A DNA stretch of 64,000 bases from Didemnitutus sp047777955 (GTDB lineage Bacteria > Verrucomicrobiota > Verrucomicrobiia > Opitutales > Opitutaceae): positions 3,534,001 through 3,598,000 of the forward strand of contig NZ_CP180537.1 in assembly GCF_047777955.1 (NCBI RefSeq), read 5' to 3'. The notes beneath the pieces are model-generated. The model searched no databases. It saw nothing but the letters and a program-made list of their open reading frames with translations, and had not been told where the DNA came from. The stretch's first letter is position 1; each line of letters starts with the position of its first letter. Shown piece after piece: positions 10,016 to 18,257 of this stretch. Made by a program: the position numbers and the translations under genes.

Positions 10016-11193
10016 TCAGCGCCGGGAGGCGGAGTCCGCCGGGGATTTGCCCGCCACCGGGCGGGCGCTGTCGTCGCGCGCGGCGCCGCGCCACTCGTGC
10101 AGGAACTGGCGCCAGGAATCGGGGCGGAGGTAGACATCCGCGGCGGCGTAGCGCAGGCGCGCGAGCCATCCGCGCCGCGGCTTGGTCCCGTGCCACACCG
10201 GATCGCCCGCCGCGAAGCCGCCGGACCAGCAGTAGAGACCGCGGGAGCGGATCGCCCCCGCCGGGCGGGCGGTCACGGCGCGACCCAGGTGCTCGTCGAT
10301 GTAGCCGCGGAGCAACGGCGGACAGGCATCGACGCAAAGCTGCAGCGGTCCCCACAGGCGCGGATTCGCCTCGATCAGGACGCATTCCCCGTCGTCGCGC
10401 TGCCGCAGCTCGAGCATGACGACGCCGTGGAAGCCCGCGGCGCGCAGAGCGTCCTCCCAGAACGCGACCTCGCGCGCGTCCTCGTGCAGGCGCGCGACGC
10501 GCGCGAGCAGCACGGACTTGCCGCCGGGCTGCTGCGCGAGGTTTTCCTGGGAAAACACGGTCGCGCGGCCGCGGCGCGGCAGGTGGAAGAACAGGTAGAG
10601 GCTGCGGCCGTCGACCCACTCCTGGAAAAGAAGTGCTCGGGCTGCGTCTCGCACTCGAAGCGCAGCACCTCCTCGCGCGTGCGCAGCAGCCACGGGTAGA
10701 GCGAGGTGCCGTCGGGCGCCACATTCCAGCGCGGCTTCGCCACGCAAGGCAGGCGCGATGCGTCCGGGCGCTCCTCCGGGACCGGCAGGCCGCGCTGGCG
10801 GCAGAACGCCGTGAAGGACGCCTTGTCCGTCACCCGCAGGTAGGCGGCTTCGTCCGGCAACGGCAGCTCGCAGCCGGCGGCCGCGAGTTCCCCGCGGTGG
10901 CGCAGCGCCCAGCGGACGAGGTATTCGGACGCCGGAGCGAGCACGCAGCGCGTGGCGCCGCGCCCGGCCCGCGCCGCAGCGACGGCGGCGGCGAAGTCGT
11001 CCACCTCGAGGCTCCGGCCCGCGCGCGTGAAGACCACCGCCGCGGCAAACCGGGTGTGAAAAATGGGATCCTCCGCCGTGCAGGCGACGACCGCCGGGAC
11101 GTGGCCGGCCTGCTCGAGCGCGCGACAGAACGCGAGCACCGCGCGAAAGTTGTATCCGCTGGGGACGAGGAAGATTTTCTCAGGATGCGACAT
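10016..11193 (-). CDS. ATP-grasp ligase-like protein (frameshifted)
   Basis: About 392 residues after one base is restored in the AAAA run at 10626-10629 (plus strand). The first part has a Rossmann-like preATP-grasp region (KIFLVPSGYNFRAVLAF, CVLAPASEYLVRWAL), then an ATP-binding lysine region (LPCVAKPRWN). After the break come FQEWVDGRSLYLFF and CVLIEANPRLWGPLQLCVDA, the Mg-ATP site with the conserved E-x-N-x-R. Such enzymes couple ATP hydrolysis to carboxylate-amine ligation, as in decoration of an amino sugar. The start overlaps the aminotransferase gene by 14 nt, suggesting the two act on one intermediate. Substrate unknown. Confidence 0.8.
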
Positions 11194-12322
11194 GGTCGCC
11201 GGCGATACGGCGCCGGGAGCGCGCCAGCACGTCGTGGATGATGCCGGCCACCCGGTGCTGGACGGCGGGAATGACGTCCGTGGAAGTGGGCAGGCACAGC
11301 ACGCGGCCGGCGATATCCTCGGCGATCGGGCAGTCGCGCGTGTCGCTGAGGTAGGCGAGCCGGTTGAGCGGCGGGAAGAAATAGCGGCGGGCGCGGATGC
11401 CGACGGCCGCGAGATCGTCGAGCACGGCCTGCGAAATCGCCGCCGTGGGCAGGATGATGGGGCAGTAGGCGTAGTTGTGCTTGAAGCCCTCCTCGGGGGC
11501 CTTGGGCAGCACGGCCTCGCTGGAATCGAGCAGCTCGTGATACAGCAGGACCTGCTCGCGCCGCTCGGCGATGAGCGCATCGACCCGCGGCAGCATGCAG
11601 AGGCCCATCGCGGCGTGGAATTCGGAGTTTTTGCCGTTGATGCCCTCGCAACGGAAGTTCTCCCCCCACTGGCCGAAAGAACGCATGAGCTTCACGCGTT
11701 CGGCCAGGACGTCGTCGTTGTTGATCACGACCGCCCCGCCCTCGATGGTGTGGAAGATCTTCGTGGCGTGGAAACTCAGGCAGCTCAGGTCGCCGTAGCC
11801 CACCAGCGGCTTGCCGTGCAGCTCGCAGCCGAAAGTGTGCGCGGCATCGTAGATGAGCTTGAGCCCGTGGGCGCGCGCGAAGGCGGCCAGTTCATCGACG
11901 GCGCAGGGAAAGCCGTAGACGTGCGTCGCGAGGATCGCGGTCGTGCGCGGCGTCAGAGCGGCTTCCAGTTTCTTCGGATCGATCGTCAGGTAGCGCGGCT
12001 CGATGTCGACGAAGACCGGCTTGCAGCGCTCCCAGAGCAGCGCCCCGCTGGTGGCGACGAAGCTGAACGGCGTGGTCAGGACGTCGCCGTCGACGTTGGC
12101 GGCGTGGAGCGCGATCTGGAGCGCGATGGTGCCGTTGCTGACGAACCACACGTGCGGCGACTGGAGGCGTTCCCGCAGCTGGCCCTCGAGCTGGCGCAGC
12201 AGCGGGCCGTTGTTCGTGACGTAGCTCGACGCCCAGATTTGCTCGAGATAGGCCACGTAGTCCTGCAGCGGCGGGAGCGCGGGCTTGGTGACGGTGATTT
12301 CGGGCAGGGCAACGGAGGTCAT
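11180..12322 (-). CDS. DegT/DnrJ/EryC1/StrS aminotransferase
   Basis: PLP-dependent sugar aminotransferase of 380 residues, the usual family length. Visible signatures are the N-terminal IWASSYVTNNGPLL, the phosphate-binding VSNGTIALQIAL, DAAHTFG for the cofactor-ring aspartate, and SFHATKIFHTIEGGAV with the Schiff-base lysine near residue 190. It would convert a nucleotide-linked keto-sugar to an amino sugar, the normal entry to flagellin glycans such as bacillosamine- or pseudaminic-acid-like sugars. It leads the operon running to the Maf gene. A sigma-54-like promoter lies at 12450-12465, giving a leader of about 117 nt. The specific sugar is undetermined. Confidence 0.92.
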   Translation of the reverse strand: MTSVALPEITVTKPALPPLQDYVAYLEQIWASSYVTNNGPLLRQLEGQLRERLQSPHVWFVSNGTIALQIALHAANVDGDVLTTPFSFVATSGALLWERCKPVFVDIEPRYLTIDPKKLEAALTPRTTAILATHVYGFPCAVDELAAFARAHGLKLIYDAAHTFGCELHGKPLVGYGDLSCLSFHATKIFHTIEGGAVVINNDDVLAERVKLMRSFGQWGENFRCEGINGKNSEFHAAMGLCMLPRVDALIAERREQVLLYHELLDSSEAVLPKAPEEGFKHNYAYCPIILPTAAISQAVLDDLAAVGIRARRYFFPPLNRLAYLSDTRDCPIAEDIAGRVLCLPTSTDVIPAVQHRVAGIIHDVLARSRRRIAGDHVAS

Positions 12323-12449
12323 GATTCAACGGGGTTGAGGCCGGCGCGCACGCAGTCGCATCGGAGATCCGGAAACGATCGCGGAGTCCGAAGCGGCGGG
12401 GCGGGCGGCGGTGGGTTTCGATGGCATCCGTGCGGGAGAGCCCGCGTTG

Positions 12450-12465
12450 AGCAAACGGCAGGCCG
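12450..12465 (-). promoter_or_regulatory. putative sigma-54 promoter of the glycan operon
   Basis: Read on the minus strand: CGGCCTGCCGTTTGCT. It has GG-N10-GC spacing and a perfect TTGCT -12 box; the -24 box is weaker than TGGCA. A GGCA...TGCC palindrome is centred about 115 bp upstream, as at flhB and fliK(C). Confidence 0.5.
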
Positions 12466-12572
12466 CCGAAGCGAGGCCGCGCGCAACCCACTGCCTTCCT
12501 GCGAGTAGAAAATTTTTCCCGACGCCGCCAGGCGGTGCCTCGCACGCCGGCGAGCGCCGGGCGGCAGCGTCC

Positions 12573-12585
12573 GGCAGATTTTGCC
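12573..12585. promoter_or_regulatory. GGCA...TGCC palindrome, putative activator site
   Basis: Minus-strand reading GGCAAAATCTGCC matches 12 of 13 bases of the palindrome core before flhB (GGCAAAATTTGCC, 41168-41180). It lies just past the OGT stop and 115.5 bp (centre to GG) upstream of the sigma-54-like element at 12450-12465. A weak terminator for the OGT gene is an alternative. Confidence 0.45.
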
Positions 12586-12597
12586 CCGACGCGGCGT

Positions 12598-14517
12598 CTA
12601 GACGCCGGCCGGGAGCGGCGCGCGCGACTCGAGCTTTTCCGTCTCCCGGGCGCACCACTCGGTCCAGCACTGGCGAAGGGCGGCGGCGAAGCAACGCGAC
12701 TGGCCGACCTCGTCGAGCAGCGCGCTGCGCTGCATGTCGGCGCGCAAGGCGGCGCGCACGGCGGCGAGCGCCGGGCGCTGGCGGGCCAGGGCGACGGCCT
12801 TCGCCACGTAGTCGTCCTCGCTGTGCGCGATCCACTCCTCGTGACCGATGGCGGTGAGCAGGCTCGCGCTGACGCGTGCGGCGTGGCGGTCGCCTGCCAG
12901 GGTGACGACGGGCACGCCCATCCAGAGTGACTCGCAGGTCGTCGTCGTGCCGCAGTAGTGCGCCGTGTCGAGCGAGACGTCCATGCGATGGTAGAGGGCG
13001 AGGTGATCGGCCGTCTCGGCGGTGCGTTCGAGCAGCTCGATGCGCTCCGGCGGCAGGCCGCAGGCCGCGAAATGGGCGAGCAGCCGCTCGCGCGCCGCCG
13101 GCTCGCCGAGCCCGCGGCCCTTGAAGAGGAAACGCGCATCCGGCACGGCGGCGAGGATCCGGCCCCACATCCGCAGCGTCGTCTCGGTGATCTTGCCGAG
13201 GTTGTTGAAGCAGCCGAACGTGAACGGCGCATCGGGCGTCGCGAGGCAGGGCGGCGGCACCGGCGCGGCCGACTCCGGCGGCGGCTGGTAACACCACGCG
13301 GTCGGCGCGAAGCGCACGAGCTGCTCGGTCGCGAAGGCGTCGGCCTCGCCGACCGGATCGGCGATGCCGTCGGTCAGGCGGTAGTGCATCGCGGGAAGGC
13401 CGGTGGTGTTCGGGTAGCCGAGGTAGGTGATCTGCACCGGCGCGACGTGGCGGGCGAACATCGGCAGGCGGTTGGTCACGCCGGTGTGCCCGGCGAGGTC
13501 GATGAGGAGGTCGGGCTGGTCGGCGCGGATGATCTTTTCCACCATCTCGGTCGGCTGGCCGACGAAGTTGCGCCAGACGGCCGCGAGCGCCTTGAAGCGC
13601 TGCGACAGCGCGTCCTCGCGGAAGTGGTCGTGGTAGAGGTAGAGCTCGAACTGCGCGGGATCGAGGTGTCGCAGGAGCGGCTCGATGAAGTAGGCGCACG
13701 AGTGCGTGCGGAAATCCGGCGAGAGCAGCGCGACGCGCAGGCGCCGCCCGGGCTGCCGGTCGTGGGGAAAATCGGGGACGGGAAACTCGCCGACCAGCCG
13801 GCCGAACGCGACGTGTTCCGCGAAGACCTGCTCGCGGGACAGCGTCTCGAGATTGTTGAGCGCGAAGAGCCGGTAGCTGTGCGCGTCGAAGTTGCGCGGC
13901 TCGCGCGCGAGGTAGGTCGCGTAGGCGGCCACGGATTCCGGGATGCGATGCGCCTGCTGCAGCGCCTGGGCGCGGCCGAAGTGGGCCTTGGCGTAGTTGG
14001 GATCGGCCGCGAGCGCGCGGTCGTGGCAGCGGAGCGCGTCCCCCACCCGGCCGTAGAGGCTGAGGGTGAGGCCGTAGTTATACCACCCGGTCGGGTTGCG
14101 CGGATTGATCGCGAGGGAGCGCTCGTGGCACTCGACGGCCTCCTTCAGGCGATCCTGGGCCTTGAAGCAGTAGGCGAGATTGTCCCAGCCCTCGACGAGG
14201 TCCGGACTGAGCCGCAGCGCCTCGCGCAACTCGACCTCGGCCTCCCGGGCGCGGCCCGCCCCGAGGAGGGCGAGGCCCAGGCGCATCCGACACACGGCGT
14301 GCCGCGGGTCGAGCGTCGCGGCCTTCTTGAGCAACTCGACCGCGTCGGTGGAGCGGCCTTGCTGGATGGCGACGACCCCGAGCAGGTGCACCGCATCGAA
14401 GTTGCGCGGCGCGAGCGCGCGGATGCGCGTGTAGATCGCCGACGCCTCCGGAAGCCGGTTCGCACGATGGTGGGCGATGGCTTGCTGGAGGAGACTTTGC
14501 AGTTGGGCCGGAGACAT
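12598..14517 (-). CDS. TPR protein O-GlcNAc transferase, SPINDLY type (GT41)
   Basis: Predicted O-linked GlcNAc transferase of 639 residues. N-terminal TPR repeats span about 1-240 (for example NLAYCFKAQDRLKEAVECHE and WYNYGLTLSLYGRVGDALRC). The C-terminal GT41 catalytic part spans about 260-620 with LRVALLSPDFRTHSCAYFIE, DLAGHTGVTNRLPMFA, PVQITYLGYPNTTG, FTFGCFNNLGKITE and ESLWMGVPVVTLAGD. TPR domains of this family recruit protein substrates, so flagellin is the natural candidate given the neighbourhood. It has its own sigma-28-like promoter at 14575-14601, separate from the DegT-led operon beyond a 275-bp gap. Family certain; target inferred. Confidence 0.92.
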   Translation of the reverse strand: MSPAQLQSLLQQAIAHHRANRLPEASAIYTRIRALAPRNFDAVHLLGVVAIQQGRSTDAVELLKKAATLDPRHAVCRMRLGLALLGAGRAREAEVELREALRLSPDLVEGWDNLAYCFKAQDRLKEAVECHERSLAINPRNPTGWYNYGLTLSLYGRVGDALRCHDRALAADPNYAKAHFGRAQALQQAHRIPESVAAYATYLAREPRNFDAHSYRLFALNNLETLSREQVFAEHVAFGRLVGEFPVPDFPHDRQPGRRLRVALLSPDFRTHSCAYFIEPLLRHLDPAQFELYLYHDHFREDALSQRFKALAAVWRNFVGQPTEMVEKIIRADQPDLLIDLAGHTGVTNRLPMFARHVAPVQITYLGYPNTTGLPAMHYRLTDGIADPVGEADAFATEQLVRFAPTAWCYQPPPESAAPVPPPCLATPDAPFTFGCFNNLGKITETTLRMWGRILAAVPDARFLFKGRGLGEPAARERLLAHFAACGLPPERIELLERTAETADHLALYHRMDVSLDTAHYCGTTTTCESLWMGVPVVTLAGDRHAARVSASLLTAIGHEEWIAHSEDDYVAKAVALARQRPALAAVRAALRADMQRSALLDEVGQSRCFAAALRQCWTEWCARETEKLESRAPLPAGV

Positions 14518-14534
14518 GCGGGAACGCGAAGCTC

Positions 14535-14557
14535 CGGCCCGGAAAGGCTCCGGGCCG
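14535..14557. repeat. hairpin in the OGT mRNA leader
   Basis: Perfect 9-bp inverted repeat CGGCCCGGA/TCCGGGCCG with a 5-nt loop. It lies 18 nt before the OGT start codon and downstream of its predicted sigma-28 start site, so it would fold in the 5' leader and could affect translation. Confidence 0.5.
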
Positions 14558-14574
14558 ATGATTCGCCTTCAGGC

Positions 14575-14601
14575 TAATCGGCGCGCGGGCCGCGGAATTG
14601 A
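14575..14601 (-). promoter_or_regulatory. putative sigma-28 promoter of the OGT gene
   Basis: On the minus strand, TCAATTCC then 11 nt then GCCGATTA. The -10 octamer is identical to that before the hybrid kinase at 15655. It is divergent from the HDOD promoter 12 bp away. Expected leader about 50 nt. Confidence 0.65.
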
Positions 14602-14612
14602 GCGAAATTTGT

Positions 14613-14639
14613 TCAAGTGCCGCCACTTGCCGCCGATGA
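14613..14639 (+). promoter_or_regulatory. putative sigma-28 promoter of HDOD gene 1
   Basis: TCAAGTGC, 11 nt, GCCGATGA. The -10 is identical to that of the second HDOD gene (19912-19919). The expected start site is about 35 nt before the ATG at 14681. Confidence 0.6.
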
Positions 14640-14680
14640 ATCCCGTGAATGCGCGCCGGCGGCATGCGCCGCGGGCATTC

Positions 14681-15618
14681 ATGACAACACCCATGTCGTC
14701 CCTTTCCACACCGCCCGTCGACGGCCGCTCCGCCCTTGACGACCAAGAGATCCGCCGCCGCATCAACGCCTGTCCCAAGCTCGCGTCGCTCCAGGCCAAC
14801 AACGACGCGCTGAGCGCGCTCGTGAAGTCGGACCAGAGCCTGACCTCGCAGATCGCCGAGATCATCCGCCGCGACCCGTCGCTCTCCGCCCGCCTGCTGC
14901 GCATGGTGAACTCGGTCTATTTCGGCCTCGGCGCCCGCGTGAACAACATCGAGGAGGCGGTCTTCTTCCTCGGCCTGCGCCAGATCCGCGAGCTCTCCGT
15001 CGCCACTCCGGTGATCGAGGAGCTCGAGCGCCTGCAGGGCAACGTCTCGACGCCGCTGCCCTGGAAGGACCTCTGGGCGCACAGCATCGGCTGCGCGATC
15101 CTCACTCGCGAGATCCTGCGCGCCACACCGCTGTCGATCGACGACGACACCGACTACCTCGTCGGCCTGCTGCACAACGTCGGCAAGGTCGTCATGGCCT
15201 ACGCGTTCCCCGACGAACTGGTGCAGATTTCCAACACGCCGCTGCGCACGCCGGCCGAGGTTTGCCGGCTCGAGCGGCAGCTGATCGGCTGGGATCACGC
15301 CCAGATCGGCGCGCATTACCTGCAGAAACACCAGGTCTGCGAGGAGATCGCCATGGCCGTGCGCTACCACTGCGAGCCCGACCGCGCCCCCGCCACCGAC
15401 TCTTCGCCGCCGCCGTCCAGGTGGCCGACCACCTCGTGCGCCACGCCGGCATCACCGGCGGCTTCGAGAAGGTCGATCCCGTGGAGCGCGACAGCTGGCT
15501 GCGCCTCGAGGGCTGGCACGTGCTCTACGGTGCCGACGGCCCGGAATCGACCCTCGCCCGGGCGGCGATCGAGAACGCCCTGCAGCGCCTGCCCGCCATG
15601 TTGGGCGGCCTCGTTTAA
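14681..15618 (+). CDS. HDOD domain protein (frameshifted)
   Basis: Signalling protein of about 312 residues after restoring one C in the run 15387-15391; the frame then runs DRAPRHRLFAAAVQVADH. The HDOD domain covers about 15-230: CPKLASLQANN, SQIAEIIRRDPSLSARLLRM, VNSVYFG, YLVGLLHNVGKVVM and ICEEIAMAVRYH-like metal-region spacing. HDOD domains lack phosphodiesterase chemistry and commonly link chemotaxis or cyclic-di-GMP input to protein partners. It may start at either ATG 14681 or ATG 14693. A sigma-28-like promoter precedes it and the hybrid kinase follows by 53 nt with its own such promoter, so a motility role is likely. Confidence 0.85.
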
Positions 15619-15635
15619 CCCGGGCCGGACGGCCT

Positions 15636-15662
15636 TAAAGTTCGCGCGCCGCGCGCCGATTA
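15636..15662 (+). promoter_or_regulatory. putative sigma-28 promoter of the hybrid kinase
   Basis: TAAAGTTC, exactly 11 nt, GCCGATTA: seven of eight and seven of eight matches to the FliA consensus boxes TAAAGTTT and GCCGATAA. It is the best such site in the window. The predicted start site falls about 3 nt before the ATG at 15672, which would give a nearly leaderless mRNA. Confidence 0.8.
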
Positions 15663-15671
15663 ACCGACTGC

Positions 15672-17588
15672 ATGTCAGTTGTGATTAGCGATTCTATCGC
15701 GGGCGCACGCGCGTTCCCGCCGCCGGAGGCGTTGCTCGGCGCGTGGGCGGGCAGCGATGCGCTCGTTTATTGCCGGGATTGGGAAGGGCGCATTCTTGCG
15801 GCCAACCAGGCGTTCGCGCGCCGGTTCGGCTGCCCGATCGGCGACCTGCCCGGCCGGCCGGTGGCCGCGTGGCTGCACCAGGACGACGCCCCCGCGCTCG
15901 CCGCGGCGAACGCGGAGCTGAACCAGGAACCGCGACGCACTTCCTGCGAATCGCGCTGGCTGACCCCGCAGGGCTGGCGCTGGATCGCGTGGGAGGAGAA
16001 GGCAATCGCCGACGCCGGCCGCTGGATCGGCGTCCGCTCGGTCGGCCACGACATCACCCGGCAGCGCGTGGCGGAGGAGCAGTATTTCAAGCTTTCCCGC
16101 GCGGTGGAGCAGTCGCCCGTGGCGATCGCGATCACCGACGCCGAGGGCAACGTCCAATACGTGAACGCCAAGTTCACCGAGGCGACCGGCTACACCCTCG
16201 AGCGGCTGCTCGACGAGGACGTGCAGGTGCTGCGCGAGGGTCATCCTGACGAGGAGTCCTACCGGAAGTTCTGGGCCACGGTGACGGGCGGCCAGGAATG
16301 GCGCGGCGAACTCGCGCGTGAGGGCCCCGACGGCAAGAAGGTCTTCGAGTCCGTCCAGGTTTCCTGCCTGCGCAGCCCGTCGGGCGAGATCACGAATTTC
16401 CTCTGCCTGCGCGAGGACGTCACGAGCCGCCGCACGCTCGAGGAACAGCTCCGCCAGGCCCAGAAGATGGAGAGCCTCGGCACCCTCGCCGGCGGCATCG
16501 CGCACGACTTCAACAACATCATCGCCGTGATGAACGGCTACGCGGAGTTCGCGCTGCTCAATCCCGGCGATGCCGCGCTGCTGCAGAAGTGCATGCGCGA
16601 GATCAAGAAGGCCTCGCAGCGCGCCAGCGGTCTGGTGCGGCAGATCCTGACCTTCAGCCGCAAGGCCGAGGTGCGCTTCGCGCCGCTCGACCTCAACCAG
16701 CTGACGCGCGAGCTCGTGGCGCTGCTCTCGGAGACTTTTCCGCGCAACCTCACCTTCAACTTTGCGCTCGAGGACAACCTGCCGCCGCTGCTCGCCGACC
16801 AGAACCAGCTGCAGCAGATCGTGCTCAACCTCTGCGTGAACGCGCGCGACGCCATGCCGTCGGGCGGCGTCATCACCATCACCACCTCGAAGGTGGAAGG
16901 CGCCGCCGTGCCCAGCGGCGTCGTCGGCGGCCGCGCCTGCGCCTGCCTGGCCGTCACCGACACGGGCATCGGCATGTCGCCCGAGGTGCGCGCGCGCATT
17001 TTCGAGCCGTTCTTCACCACCAAAGCGGTCAACAAGGGCACCGGCCTCGGCCTCGCGGTCGTCTACGGCATCGTGGCCAGCCACGAGGGCACGATCGAAG
17101 TCGAGAGCGAGCCGGGCGTCGGCAGCACCTTCAAGGTCTACCTCCCGCTCGCCGACGCCGCGGTCGTGCCGCCGGCGTTCACCCGGGCCAGCGAATTCCC
17201 CGGCGGCAGCGAGTCGGTGCTGGTCGTCGACGACGAGGCGCCCCTGCGCCTGCTGCTCGAGGCGGCGTTGTCGCGGAAGGGCTATCGCGTGCGCAGCGCG
17301 GCCGATGGACTCGAGGCGATCGAAGTCATCGCCAGCCAGGACGCGAAGCTGGATGCCGTGCTGCTCGACTTGAACATGCCCGGCGCCAACGGCGTCGAGG
17401 TCTACCGCGTGATCCGCGCCACGAAGCCGGAGCTGAAGGTGCTCATCCTGACTGGCCACCTGACGCCGGAGGCGCGCGGCGAGTTTGAGAAGATGGGCAT
17501 GCACTATTTCGTGAAGAAACCCTACACGCTCGAGGAACTCGGGCGGTCGCTGCGCGCCGTGCTGGACGGCAAGGAAATCGCCTCCTGA
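15672..17588 (+). CDS. PAS-PAS hybrid sensor histidine kinase
   Basis: Hybrid kinase of 638 residues without membrane segments, so probably cytoplasmic. Two PAS domains (about 20-140 and 145-265; EQSPVAIAITDAEGNVQYVN in the second) precede a HisKA region with phospho-acceptor His278 in GGIAHDFNN. The ATPase domain (about 385-500) has NLCVNARDAMP, DTGIGM, FEPFFTTK and GTGLGL. A receiver domain (about 515-635) has VLVVDDE and Asp566 in LLDLNMPG, plus the lysine in FVKKPYT. A near-consensus sigma-28 promoter lies just upstream. Oddly, its first 16 bases, ATGTCAGT(T)GTGATTA, match the start of flagellin 2 except for one base. The output partner is not visible. Confidence 0.95.
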   Translation: MSVVISDSIAGARAFPPPEALLGAWAGSDALVYCRDWEGRILAANQAFARRFGCPIGDLPGRPVAAWLHQDDAPALAAANAELNQEPRRTSCESRWLTPQGWRWIAWEEKAIADAGRWIGVRSVGHDITRQRVAEEQYFKLSRAVEQSPVAIAITDAEGNVQYVNAKFTEATGYTLERLLDEDVQVLREGHPDEESYRKFWATVTGGQEWRGELAREGPDGKKVFESVQVSCLRSPSGEITNFLCLREDVTSRRTLEEQLRQAQKMESLGTLAGGIAHDFNNIIAVMNGYAEFALLNPGDAALLQKCMREIKKASQRASGLVRQILTFSRKAEVRFAPLDLNQLTRELVALLSETFPRNLTFNFALEDNLPPLLADQNQLQQIVLNLCVNARDAMPSGGVITITTSKVEGAAVPSGVVGGRACACLAVTDTGIGMSPEVRARIFEPFFTTKAVNKGTGLGLAVVYGIVASHEGTIEVESEPGVGSTFKVYLPLADAAVVPPAFTRASEFPGGSESVLVVDDEAPLRLLLEAALSRKGYRVRSAADGLEAIEVIASQDAKLDAVLLDLNMPGANGVEVYRVIRATKPELKVLILTGHLTPEARGEFEKMGMHYFVKKPYTLEELGRSLRAVLDGKEIAS

Positions 17589-17637
17589 CCAGCTTCCGGG
17601 GGATTCCCTTAAAAATGCCCGGCACATGCAAAAGCGC

Positions 17638-17664
17638 TACAGATGTCCCCCTCCGGGCCGATGC
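17638..17664 (+). promoter_or_regulatory. putative sigma-28 promoter of the 17719 operon
   Basis: TACAGATG, 11 nt, GCCGATGC. Five of eight -35 bases and six of eight -10 bases match the FliA consensus. The expected leader is about 48 nt. Confidence 0.55.
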
Positions 17665-17718
17665 AACCTGACGGCGAATCAGACCGATCCATCACCATGG
17701 ACCGTAGTTGCACAAAAC

Positions 17719-18257
17719 ATGAACCAGAGCGCAAAACCGCCTCGAGCGGCAGGCGCGCGTTGGGCGGGAGTCCGCCTGGCGCTGTCGCTTTTGCCGGTTG
17801 TGGCCATCTCCGCCCAGTCTGTCGCCCCCGAACCTTCCTACAGCCGACCGTATCTGGCGACGGTCGGCGCCCCCGCCATCCGCTTCAGCGAGGCGATTCC
17901 GCCGCCCGACCTCAGCGTGCGTCCGGCCGCTGGCGCCCCGCCGCAGCCGATCGAGGAGCATGCCGCTCCCTGGTCGAGCCGACGCCGGGCGACGTCACGG
18001 TGGTTCCTCCCGCGGTCAAGCCCGCCGATCCGATTCCCATGTCCGATCCGGTGAAGGCCGCATCCGGCAAGCCGCCGGCAACGATCCTTCCTGACGACAC
18101 TCGTCCCAAGGTGCGCGCCGAAGACTTCCTGCCATTTTTCCAGTTCCCCGGTTCCGCACCGGCGAACGGTGACGTGACGGTCGTCGCGCCCGTGCCCAAC
18201 GCCGCCCCCGGCGCCGCGCCGCTGCCGGCCAGCTCGGCCACCTATCGCCAGCAATGA
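17719..18257 (+). CDS. hypothetical secreted Pro/Ala-rich protein (frameshifted)
   Basis: About 179 residues after restoring one C in CCC at 17968-17970. A basic N-terminus and hydrophobic core (VRLALSLLPVVAISAQS) form a signal peptide with a likely cleavage near residue 37. The rest is Pro/Ala/Val-rich with a repeated GDVTVV motif (EPTPGDVTVVPP and GDVTVVAPVP), suggesting an extended periplasmic or cell-surface protein. I recognise no domain. It overlaps the following TPR gene by ATGA, and a sigma-28-like promoter precedes it, so it is probably a motility-associated envelope protein of unknown job. Confidence 0.6.

Noticed and set aside
12593..12606. Perfect palindrome GGCGTCTAGACGCC at the OGT stop codon
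   Set aside because: Fourteen bases in GC-rich DNA can arise by chance; it has no loop and no second copy was seen.
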